A stretch of DNA of 64,000 nucleotides. Origin: Gordionus sp. m RMFG-2023. Its lineage: Eukaryota; Nematomorpha; Gordioida; Chordodea; Parachordodidae. Numbering within the stretch: position 1 is the stretch's first letter; each line of letters begins with the position of its first letter. Positions 34,804-46,800 of this stretch are shown here, in pieces. The position numbers were made by a program, and so were the translations under genes. The stretch spans positions 86,715,561 through 86,779,560 of the forward strand of contig NC_088775.1 in NCBI RefSeq assembly GCF_954871325.1. Direction: 5' to 3'. A model generated the notes under the pieces. It saw only the letters and a list, made by a program, of their open reading frames with translations. It was not told the DNA's origin and did no database searches.

Positions 34804-37186
34804 CAGGGTTGGCAGTCGATCAATTGACGGTCAAATTTTGTCAATTGACAGGAGGAGTACTTGATTCTAAATACTCTAAAATATTATTGGCGGATAAATA
34901 TTTTGATATAATTAACTAGTATGCATTAAAAGCAAAATTTATCAATCTTATTAGGTTCCAATTTATTTTGAAATATATTTGTGTAATGAAAAAATGTATT
35001 AAAAAATATTAGACTTTCATTTTGTAATTTAAAAACAAGATTTTTTTTTATTACTAAAATAAATATATATAATAACTTAGCTAAATCATGGTTTATTTTT
35101 TTAATAAATTTAAATTTTTTAAAATTTAGCCAAGTATAAATTATATTAATTCTCATTTATTTTACTTTTCTATATTTGAATTTATAAATTAATTTCCTAT
35201 TTAGTTTTTTAGGTCAGATTTACAAAATAATTTATTCAATTCTAGTATAAGGTTGTATATTATATTTAATATTTTATATAATATTAAACCAAATTAATGA
35301 AATAATTTGTCGATAATTATAACATAATTAAGATTGATAACTATACAATAATCAAAATATTTTAGAGTTAGATTTTAATATATTATGGAATATTGTCAAA
35401 CCAAATCATCAAGTTTAGAAACATTTTCAAGAAGTACGCAATGGTAAATCAGTTAAAGAGTTATGCAGGTTTTGCAAGATGTCTTATATTACCCACGTGA
35501 TAGAATGGTCAAGCATTAATTAAGCAGCTGTCTGATGAAGATATATGTTAAATTAGTGAGAATAATCATCAAATTGATGGTATTTTGCTATATGACTTAG
35601 GAGAATTTGATTAAATTATCTCTCATCAATCTATGCAAAATTAATTGTAAATCTAAATCTTGTATAACCGGTTTTATAGATAGAATAAATCCTAAAAATT
35701 AGCTCGATCAATTGTTTTCAAAGGCTGTATATGCAAGCAATTTACCTTTCTACAACCTTGAAAATCCCTATAAGAATTTTTAAAAGAAATACGTCCTATT
35801 TACACTTTACCCAGGCAAAGTCAGATCGCTGGATATCTTTTAGGCAAAGCGTCAGGAGATATGAAGGCGAGAGTTAAAATATAATAGATCATGGCTGGAG
35901 CAACATGAGAAACGAGAGTATTATTAATTTTATGGTGATGACGCCTGTTCCAGTATTCTACAAATTTTTAAATGAAGAAAATCGCCATACAGCAAATTAT
36001 ATTGCCCAGGAACTTAAAAATATAATTCATGAATTGCATCTGGTAAAATTATATTCTTAATTTAACGATAATGCAGCGAAAATGAAAGCTGCCTGGAGGA
36101 TTCTTAAATCTGAATCTATTTTAATTATGTACAATGTTATGGTTGTGCAGCACACATATTGCAGCTATTCTTCATGATTTTGAAAGATTGAATGTCTTCA
36201 GTTTCCATATATAATTAAAAATATTGTTAAATTTTTCAATAAACAGTTATCAGCTGAAGTATTTTCCCGTAATAAGAATCAACATGAGACATACTATCTG
36301 CATTAAGAACAATAAGATGGGCATCGTCATGTATGGATCAAATACAAATATGTAAGAAAGCATCAGCTGTTAAAGAAGCTTGTTCTAGAAATTACCAAAA
36401 ATATATTAAATAAAGAAATATTTTAGATGAATTTAAAATTTTTTGCTATAATCCAACCTTTAGATACCGCATTAAAATGCAAAGAAATAAATGTACTTTG
36501 GCCCAACATAATAAATCAGATGTTTAATTTGGAAAAATAATACAATCTTGTCATGATTCTATATTTTCTCTTTGAAAAGAGAAAAAATGATTTAAATACA
36601 TGCTGTTTATCTATTGAATCCCCAATATCAAGGGGAGCTTTGATGAAGCATGTAATACAATAGAAGAATTAGGTATTTTACATGGTGGTGATAATCAAAA
36701 TATTTTAAGTCATATAAAAAATATCAGAAGTAAAGGGGGCATATTTAATAGCCAAAATATGTGAAAAGTGGTAAATTTCATAAGAAACAATCAGATTTGC
36801 GCTTTGCCCAGCTCTTCTTTAATAGAAGTAGCTAATAATATTAAACATTTCCAAGTTCTCTTCTTCAGAAAGAAATTGGTTGTTTTGGGCAATATTCACA
36901 CGAAGAACAGAAATCGATTGAAGACCTCTACCACAGGATAATTAATAAGAGTACATCATAACTTAAGATTGATTAAAAATATTAAAGTAAATAAATTACA
37001 TATGAATAGGAACTAGACCATGCCACAGAGGCGAAACATTAACTAGGGAATGACATTAAAAAATATTATGAAATTTAATATTGCATAGATTCATTATTAT
37101 CATATATATACAAAATAAAGTTAATGTAAAAAACATTCATTGACCGATCAAATATCGGTCGATTGACCGATCTAATACACAACCCT
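34804..37186 (+). mobile_element. Degraded hAT transposon, 2.38 kb
   Basis: The outer ends CAGGGTTGGCAGTCGATCAA and ATACACAACCCTG fit hAT-type CAGGG termini. The subterminal parts repeat TCAATTGAC and GACCGATC words. The interior encodes a broken transposase on the plus strand: a BED-like CRFCKM near 35460 and DNAAKMKAAWRILKSES at about 36070-36120, matching the hAT DNA.NM..A motif. It also has HILQL-like and DIE-type remnants. Many stops interrupt it. No 8-bp duplication is evident, which fits an old copy. Confidence 0.75.
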
Positions 37187-39345
37187 GAAAATATCTAAAA
37201 CTATTTTTCTTAAAAAAATGTCTAAACATCTAAATTTTGGCCAAAAAGTAAGAATTTTTAAAATCTCTCTCCTATATGATCTAAGCGAAATCGTAACCCT
37301 ATGTTATGTTAATCATGCTGCAAATTCATTTATTTTAAAAAATTCGCATTATTGATTTACATTACCTTCTAGGTTTTTGATTAAAAATAATGATTTTTGT
37401 TAAAAGTTAAGAGCTTAGATTATTTAGAGTCGAAAAAAATAAATTATTGACTTATTAATTATAAGATAAAAATATCATTTACATAAAAGTATTTTTATTA
37501 AAATTTATATTACTTTAATTATTTTTCGATTTTTTACTCATATAAACAATATTGCTTAGTTTTATCCACTAAAGAAGAAAAAAAGTATTCTGGTTTTAAG
37601 ACAAAAAAAAATAACGCTAGTAAATTTATTCGTGTTTATAAAAACACGACTTACCGTAAATCTTGGTAGTACTTAAGGTATTTCTGAATTTTATTAACTC
37701 TTAGGGTTTCAGGTGACGTCAACATGATTGGAGAGGCAACTAAAGGAGGGGGGAGGGTAAGGTAAAATTTTATTAAACATACTTATAGCTTATGCATAAA
37801 ATAATTGGTACTTATTTATTAACATATATATTTCGATTGTAGTTCTGAATTGAATCAAATCATTCAATATCGCAAGTAATCTTTTTTTAAAGTTTTATTT
37901 CAATACATGCTGGGAAGTTAGGATTATGATTAGTAACATTACAACCAGGTAATAACATTTATGTTAACACTGTTTATTTGTTAATCTTCAAAGGACAACG
38001 CTGCCAATGGAAATTTTCGAAAATTTAGGTCGAGCCTGTAATTTTTATAAAGGAAAACTCCGAGATTAGCTTAAAAAACACTTTCAAAATTCTGGCCCAG
38101 CTTGTTAAAGTATTTTGCAGCTTGACTGGACAAACTTAAAAATCCTTTTCATGGTCCGCCTTTTGAGCCATGTTATCCCTTTATTCTTTGTTACATATTA
38201 GTAACAAATAGTGTACTACATAAACTCTTCTTTTTATTATTGTATTTAAAGAAGCAATTTATATTACTTTTAAATTGTTAAATGAGTTTGTAGCTATGTT
38301 TTATAACCGTATTGATTTACATTTTATAAAAAAAAGATAATACATGAGAAAATTTAATTAGATTGTATTTTTTAGTTTTATACTATTTTAATAGAATAAA
38401 TATACAATTTCACTTGATTAATTCTTATCCATATATTTAAATTGAGCTAAATCCCTACAACTTAATACTCATTCTACAAGCTAATTTTTCCCATTTAACA
38501 ATTTTCATTCTACATATCAATTCCTGGCAATACAGACTTTCAATATTCTTATGCATGAAATAATCCTAATGAGATATACGGAAAGTGGAGGGGGGGGGGT
38601 GTTTTTAATAAACTTTTCTTCATGTAAAATTTGGTTCTATTTCTAAACTGTTTATAACATTCATAAATTAAAGGAGTCTTAATTATATATTTGAAAATGT
38701 TCTCATATTTTGTTTTCAAGGCACTCATTTTACTAGCCTCCTGAGGAGGGTGAGTGTGAAAATGATAATTTTGACTTTATTTGATATATCTGAAATATAA
38801 AAAAAGAAAATGAAAACAATGTTTGCAGTTGAGATAACTTTTATTATAATTATTTATATTCTATAATTATCAAGAATTTTTTCAAAAAATAATGTTCAAA
38901 ATATGTTAATATTTACAATGTATTTATTTTATTACATAATAGTCATCAATATTTAGTATAAAAACTAGCTAACCATGTAATATATATATAAACAGTTAAA
39001 ATAATGCAGGATTTAACTTACAAATCCGTTTTAAACAAGTTTTTTTTTAAATGTCAAAATATATAATATAATAAAATTCATCCGATCAAATCTAAATATT
39101 ATTTTTATTTAAAAAAATGTAACTACATATTTTGATAAAAATAATTTAATCGCAATAAAGAAATTTCTCATACACTCATTTGAAATTAGAAATATAAAAT
39201 CGAAATAGGTAAAAAAAAATTATTTTAATAATAATACAATAAAATAATGTTTTGGTGTAAAACGATAAAATATCATAGAAAAATATATGTATAGGATTAA
39301 GGAATTATTTACAAAGATGTATATTGAACATTATAAACTAATGAT
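37187..39345. other. AT-rich stretch without supportable features
   Basis: Long A/T runs, two G-rich tracts (37746-37760 and 38588-38598) and no open frame above noise. I saw no splice-bounded exon, RNA gene or transposon terminus. Confidence 0.5.
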
Positions 39346-39640
39346 ATGAGAAATTTCTCTCCAGTAACTATAGAGAATCTTAGAAGGTTGACACCTTATA
39401 TACAAACCCATCGTTTAAAACTATGGCCGCCAGATTATAAATATAAGAAAAGCCTATTAAAAAAAAGAGAAAAGAATTTTTACAAATTAATACAAGGGGT
39501 ATGCCAAGATATTCAAGTCTGTATGATTTCCATAGGAAATTGTTTGAATTAAGTATAAATTATCTCTCTAGGAAAAAGGGGAATCGGAGGTTTGGCATTT
39601 CGAGCATTCATCTGCTGAAAAACAATATAAATAATTGTTG
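39346..39640 (+). pseudogene. Unidentified coding-like remnant, two adjoining frames
   Basis: An open frame from 39346 reads RRLTPYIQTHRLKLWPPDYK and continues in lysine-rich sequence to about 39505. The next frame is open from there for about 45 codons (GMPRYSSLYDFHRKLFELS..), ending near 39640. The switch of frame suggests a single frameshift in an old gene or a very short intron that I cannot see. Composition is protein-like and better than nearby random frames. I do not recognise the family, and a transposon origin is possible. Confidence 0.3.
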
Positions 39641-39712
39641 AATATATTATAATTTAGAATATTTATTTTTCTCATTCATCTTTGAATGTGTGGAAATGCA
39701 TTTCATCATGGA

Positions 39713-40437
39713 ACCTAGGCAAATGTAAAACAACTGGGGTGCTCGAAGGAGGGAATATAGTAGACATAGATATGCAGATTACCGGGAGTCGAGGCCTGTG
39801 CTTTGATGCGGAGAAAGGGGTCTTCTGAGGAATTATGCCCTAGGGAAACCCGAGAATGGAGGAACAGAAAACAACAAATTAGATGGTGGCGGGGATCCAG
39901 AAGTCATGGGAGAACGTGATGATGTAGTACAGCTCCAATTAAAAAAAACTACTTTTATCCTTTTCGGATCAGACAGTAACTAATCTAACAAGTTCCCAAG
40001 CTCCTCGCATATTCATCTTCTCCCGTCTCAATCGGGCTTTCCACTCCACTCTTCCATGTCTCTGCACAATCCTAATGGGGTTGCACATACCAGTTTCAAC
40101 CGTCGGATCTAGTGCTGGGTCGTTTCTTGTACCATCTTCCTTCTTATCCACCAGCTCTTTTCCTAATCCAGCTGGAGTCGGCTCATGCAATGTCCCGTCT
40201 ACCTTAGGCGTCACGTTATCCCATGACCTCGTGATCTTTGCCACAGTTCGATTTGTTGTCCTCTCTCTCTTCCTCCATTCTTGGTTTACCCTAGGCTCCT
40301 CAAATGACCCCTTTCTCTAAATATAATGCGCACATACTCGACTCCTGGCAGTTTGCACATCTGCTGCTCCATATTCGGCCGTCGACTATGTTACCTCCTT
40401 CGAGCACTCTAGTTGTTTGGCGCTTGCCTAAGTTTCA
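39713..40437. repeat. Unclassified inverted-repeat unit with an open frame
   Basis: The plus-strand arm 39713-39935 and the minus-strand arm 40437 to about 40200 are about 220 bp of inverted homology. They start GAACCTAGGCAA and GAAACTTAGGCAA and share GTGCTCGAAGGAGG and CGAGAATGGAGGAA-like wording. The right arm continues leftwards to about 39950 with a frame of about 91 codons after an ATG at 40244, plus more upstream codons broken by one stop. The whole unit is markedly GC-richer than its surroundings. No known protein family and no target duplication were recognised. Confidence 0.45.
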
Positions 40438-40828
40438 AAATATCCAGCTTTTCCTCATCATTGGAAATTTTCTACTTATGTAAGTTCATCCATATAACAT
40501 TTGAATAATTCTAAGAATAAAAATTTCCTATTCCTTCTTTCTTTTTACCTTACTTCCTTCAACTTCACTTACAATTTGAATCACACTATTAAATTTATAC
40601 TTACATATAATTTCCACAATAAACTGTCAACCAATTAATTACATTCTTACACTAGGATTTAGAACGGGATATAAAAATTAACGGTAAAAAATAAGAATTT
40701 TGCTTAATTAAAAAATATTAGTTAAATAATAATGATAAAAACCAGCGAAATTTCTACAAGAAATCACAATGAGAAGCAAATAATTATAGGAAGTACTCTT
40801 CAGAAAAAATAGTATTATAAAAATTTAC

Positions 40829-40891
40829 CATGGGTCTCATCTGCCTAGCGACCAACGCCATTTTACTTTTGTGCTTTTTGCTAATAATGTG
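40829..40891 (-). CDS. Zinc-finger gene exon 5: second half of finger 3
   Basis: This small 63-nt exon encodes HIISKKHKSKMALVARQMRP plus Met. The acceptor ATATAG| and phase 0 place His directly after MDQ of exon 4, completing C-x2-C-x12-H-x5-H. It ends at ATG|GTAAAT, a plausible donor. If that donor is not used, the frame runs 14 more codons (VNFYNTIFSEEYFL) to a TAA. Either this is the last exon or a further exon lies at lower coordinates that I could not identify. Confidence 0.75.
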
Positions 40892-43800
40892 CTATATTAT
40901 ATAAAGAATATACTTAGTTTTAAATCTAGGAAGAATAAAATATAAATTGTTCTAAATAGCAGGGATCCCTGCATGAACCGAACCGTTATGCTGAAATGTA
41001 CATGTGTAACTTTATGAACCTTAATCGTAACCAAACCATTATATCAAATCACTAATAAGTTTTTAAAACTTTTTAAAACCTTGGAGAAAGATAGGTAATA
41101 TTTAAATCTTAAATTGTTGATATTCATTCTTTTTTTTCGAATTTTATTTTAGTTTCATTGAAGGGGGGATTTTAATTTTATATAAAGAAATATAAATCAA
41201 TCCACTTAGTTTGTAAGAAATCGTAGGCAAATTTATATTATTAATCATTAAAAAGTTTCAACCCTAATGAACCTTCTTCCTAATATTATTTTTATTCTTT
41301 GATTTAAGAAAAATATTCCACCCGAAAATACCTTTATAATTTTTTCTAAAACTGAAATTGCAACTTTTAACTTTAAACTGCTGAACCATTACCCACACTC
41401 CTGTATTCGATGAGTAGAGTATGATTTGGAACCCAAAGAAAACATTCTGGTTGTTGGATAATTCACCCACCCACTTCTCCCCTTATATTACTCACAAAAA
41501 ATTTAGTTTATCTAATAAAAACAATGGTCAAAGGTGTAACAGAGTGGTATGGAAATGTTAAACTTAATGATTTGATACAAACCTCCAATCTCGATAATCT
41601 GAAAGCTTTATGAGCAACCATTTTTTTGGTATAAGGAGATTCGTTTTTCTAGTTACTTCATGTTAAAAAGATTGACCCTTATTTTGAAAGAGAAGAAAAA
41701 AATAAATAAAATAATTTACTTGATCCATTTGAACACTGGAATTAACCCTGATTCCACAAACAGCACATTGGAAAAATCTTCCTGCTCTATTGTAAAAACA
41801 GGGTTGTTGCTGAACGTTTTGATACAATTGTGCATTGAAAATGCTATTTATTTGCATCATTTTCTTGCTGTCTATGGATTTTAGCGGATCATCTGCAGCA
41901 GTTTCTTCATTCTCGGTTTTTTGCTCTTTGCTATCTAATTCTGCCTCAGAATTTGGCTCGACAATACTTAGCATGCTTTGATCACCCACTATGTCTGAAT
42001 CTGAGATGGTGCTAGCATTAAGCAAGATATTAGTCGGCACAGCCATAGCAATTATAGCCGCCGCTTTCTTGGCCTTTTTATTATTTTTGTATTCTTGCCA
42101 ATTTCCCGATTTCCTTTTAGTATTTTTACCGGTCTTTTTTTGAGCATTCACGACATCGGCTACTTTAATGTTTCCATTGTTGGTATTTATAGAGTCGGTA
42201 GTGTCAGCAGTAGATGAAGTCATAACTTCTGTCTTGGCTGGAGCATCTGCATATTCGGACTTAACTGCGTCGGCTAATTTTTTAGCCTTTTCTTTCTTTT
42301 TGTGCTTGACACCTAGAGATATATATATATTTTTTTAAATTGTACATATAATAGATTGCGTTTTAGCCTAATATATAGTATAGTAATAAATATTTTTGTC
42401 GTATTCTCAATTTATCAATGAATTTGAATCAAATGCTGCTTTCTTTTTAAGTTCTACTCGCGATTTTCGCGAATATCCATCCCTCGAATACTGTCTTACC
42501 TTTCAAATACTGATACAAAGTCGATATATTCAATTATCGATGCCACTGGCCGAAATCACGACCATTCGCTATTTAAGAATTATATCATTTACTTAAAGAG
42601 CCAATCAAAAATTACTGAAACTAATTTATATTGATAAATCATTTCACTACTTCTTTGCAGAGATAAAAAAGATCTCTAAAAAAAATTATTGAGCATGGAA
42701 GAATAAAGATTGATTAAATTTCACCTAAAAAATGCTAAACCTTTTGTAATTTTACGTATAATCTTCAATTTTTTTTCCAAACTCCTTCTTATCCGGGAAA
42801 TGGCGAAAACAAAATTTTAACTAGGATAATTTTTTTTTCTCTCTAGAGAATAATCTCAATCTAATTTTAGGATTTATTTTTAATGTAAGAATTAAAAAGT
42901 TTGCGAAATCAGTCAAGCGGTTAATTAAGATATCATCAGCTTGGTATCGATATCAGTTTATTATCTCTGATTTCTAATTTCCATTTTAAAATCCTCCACT
43001 AGTAAAATTTGTGGGATAAAAAAAAATAACCAAAAAAATGAACATCAAAAGAAAGGACAAATTTTATCGTTTTTTTTTGTATTTTCAAAAAAGGAAATCA
43101 TTATTTCGTGATCATTGTACATTAAAATAATATAGTATAATGATTTTTCTTATTCCATTTTTTTAAAAAAACGTTAAATTAACTAAATTTATCTCCACCA
43201 GACAAACACGCGAGGTAAATAGAAAAATCGCTTTATAATTTATGCAAATAAAAAATATTCAGAAATTTTTTTAAAAAAAAAATAAAGAGGATTTCAAAAG
43301 CGAAACGATTTAATTTTACATATAATTTTTTTTTTTCATCCTAAGGACGTGGTGGGAAGAATAAGAAATAAATCAGAGTATCGTCGAACCCCCTTTTTTG
43401 ATATAAAGGTTTAGGTTCGGTTCAGGAAATTAAAATTAACAAAGGTTCAGGTTCGGTTCAAAAATCTATACTGGAGGCTTATAGAATGTTGCGGCATATA
43501 TTTTTTTAAAGCATATATGATTCGTGAGAACTTCAACTTATTAAATCGAAATATTCAAATCACAGTCATCTGATCTTCGAATAACTAATATTCTAGCTAT
43601 AAAAATATTCAAGCTTTTTAAAATAATATATTACAAGACACAAATTAAAATAACCATGTATCATTTTTAGTGTCTATCTTATATACAGTATAACCTGTCT
43701 AATTTGGTTTACCATGGGGAAAAGGATTATTGCGCAATTTCGACAGGTGCCCAATTTATCAAGATTTTTTACATTTTAAAAAAAAATATTTTACCATCTG

Positions 43801-46800
43801 TTATAAGTATATCTATAGTTTAACAAAAATGTGAAATTATTTTCAATCATTTTTAAATAATATTTTTTATTTTTGAATTGATCAAACTTACGAGTAAAAA
43901 TGCGTTATTTATTTCAACTTTAAATCAATTTTTGAGCGCGTTTTTTTCCAGTTTTAAAATATGATACTGGAAATGTATTACCATACTTGGAATACCTACC
44001 CTTACGAATTTCAGAAAATTTCGTTGTTTCCCCACAGATTTTTTGTATAAATTCTAAATGACTCAAAGGATAACGGGCAAAATTGTCTACAATTCATAAG
44101 ATAGGTATTCTAAAAATGCTGGAATACATTTCACGTAAAATCAGATTCTTTTAAATTAAAAAAAAACGGGTTCAAAAAAATAAGACATTGACGCTAAACA
44201 TATACATAAACTTTTTATACAATAATAAGAAGGTACACATATATAAAATTATTATAAATAGTTGTATATATGAAATAAGAATAAAAATTAATCGAGGCTG
44301 TGTCCTAAATCAAAAAAAAAATTCTCAAAAATTTTGCGAATCGCAAGACTTTCGGGAGATTTGCGAGATACGAAATATGTCCCGCATACATTTATTTTCA
44401 ATTTTAAAATGTTTGATGTGAATGATTTACTATTTCTATTTTTTATATTATTTGTTGATACGACTGAGCGTAGAAGAAGGCATAGATTTTTAGAAGGCCG
44501 GTATATATGATATTATTTATATTATATGTATTATTTCTAGAGATCAAGGACTTTTTAAAATATTTGATAGTTTTCCATCTTATCCTGACAAATTTCGTCA
44601 GATGTTCCACATCACATGCATGTGGAAACATTCAACTACATTCTTATGAATTTGGAGTCTATAGACACAGCTATAGTTATACAAAAACTCTATTAGTATG
44701 AAGCATCGACTATATATAACACTCATGTATGATAATTTTTTTTTTATAATCTGTATATATTTTAGATATTTGACAACTGGTATGAGCTTTAGAAAAATAG
44801 CATTATATGCAAAGATAGGAAAAACATCAGTAGGCACAATTGTCACAGCAACATGTAGGTTATTATGGGCAGGTCTAGAGCCCAATCTCTGTTTACCAAC
44901 AGTTCAACAGATGCTTGAAATATCAGCAGGATACTTCAGGAAATCAGGTCCTCATATAATAGGTGCTATTGATGGAAAACATGTCAAAATAAAACAACCT
45001 AAAAAAAAGTGGATCCACATTTTATAATTATAAAAATTCAATTCCATTGTGATTCAAGGTATTTCAGATGATAAAGCTAGGTATTTATATATTTTCTAAA
45101 TTTTAATTCTTTTCTAGATTCATGTTGATAGAAGTTGGGTCCTGGATCTATATCAGATAGAAGTATATTTTCTAAAAGCCTATTTTATGAAGGGATGATC
45201 AGAAAAATCATAAAGATTCCCAATCCAAATTTTTTACCCTCAACAGATATATTATCACTTTACGTATTTGTAGGTGATGATTGATGCATATCCTTTAATG
45301 GATTTTATTATGAAACCTTATAAAACAAATTTGAATGATAATAAATTAAATATTAATACAAAATTATCAAAAGCCAGAGTATCTATAGAGATGCTTTGGC
45401 ATCATGAGTGCCAAATTCAGACAGCTTTATAAACCATCAGAAATAAATATTACCAATACTATACAAATAGTTAAGGCTGACTGCCTATTGCACAAAATTA
45501 TAATTGATCTTGAGGGAAATCATGTTTTTATTTGTCAAATTTATATAATTTTTTTATAAATATTCAATAAAAAATGCAATAAAAAGCGTTGTTTTGATTA
45601 TATTGTATAAGTAAGATATTTGTAATTAATTTAATGAGAATGAATAAATTTACACTTTTTAACATTAAATATAAAAATATACAAAATATGTTAAACATAT
45701 TATAAATATGGTATTAAAAATTAAGATATAAGAATATAATATGTATAAATTATTACATATAAATAGATATAAATTCTGAAAATTTCATTTCCATTTCTCT
45801 TTCTATACGATTAAAAGTTGTTTGGAAGGATTTAAAAAATCCCTGAACATGATGAATATCATCATATGATACTTTTTTGCAAAATCTATTTCAAAAATAA
45901 ATAATTATTAAATATAATCAATATTTATCTCTAAATATATCAATCTTTTCAGTATCATATTTTTTAATTTTGTTTATTCTTTTAGATTTAAAATTTTCCA
46001 AATTTTTCTTCTTAGAGGTACAATGAGAAATATTTTCTTTATTTGAATTGTCTAACTATTATTAAATTATTAAAATATATAATAAATATTCAACTTCTTA
46101 TATTTCATTCTCAGACATATTCATGTCTATAGGACTAAATGAATTAACTATATCATTTAAGATATATTGTGCATTTGGTTCATCATTCTAAAATATAGTT
46201 TATTATATAGATCTAATTTCATGTTATAATGCCTGTGATGATGTTTGAATATTCAGCACATCTTGAATGATTGGTCATAATCCTAAAATATAGATTATTA
46301 TATAGTTCTAATTTCATGTTATAATACATGTGGAGATATTTTTTCATTAAATAGAATCCTTAGATAGTTTCAAACTGAAACTAGCTTCAGAATGCTTACA
46401 AATATCTTCAATATTTTCTTTTAGCCAATAATAATCCTCAATAAATTTGAGTTGCTTGCTATTCAAAATATTAGCACCTTAACCTAAAATATAAATAATA
46501 TTTATATATATTTATAATTATACCTGATTTTAGCAAAATTTTTTTTTATTTCTATAAGTAAGATCATATCTCTTACCAATCTTCTCCCATTTGATTTTGC
46601 TACCAGCGGTGTCTCTGTATTTAAGGTCATTAATACACCACAAATATCTATAAGGTCTTATAGTTTCCATCAATTGAAATTTGTTAGCCATTTTTATTCT
46701 CTCAATTCGCAAAAAAGGAAAAAATGATTAAAGTTTTATGAATCGTATAATTTTTAATAATCACGCAATTTGCGCAAAATCGAAAAAATCATTTAGGCCA

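Noticed and set aside
34926-35156. 76-codon minus frame
   Set aside because: It lies inside the degraded hAT element, antisense to its transposase, and is low-complexity.
44500-45030. Independent host genes on plus and minus strands
   Set aside because: The frames are pieces of the Harbinger transposase (IGAIDGKHVKI) or its antisense.
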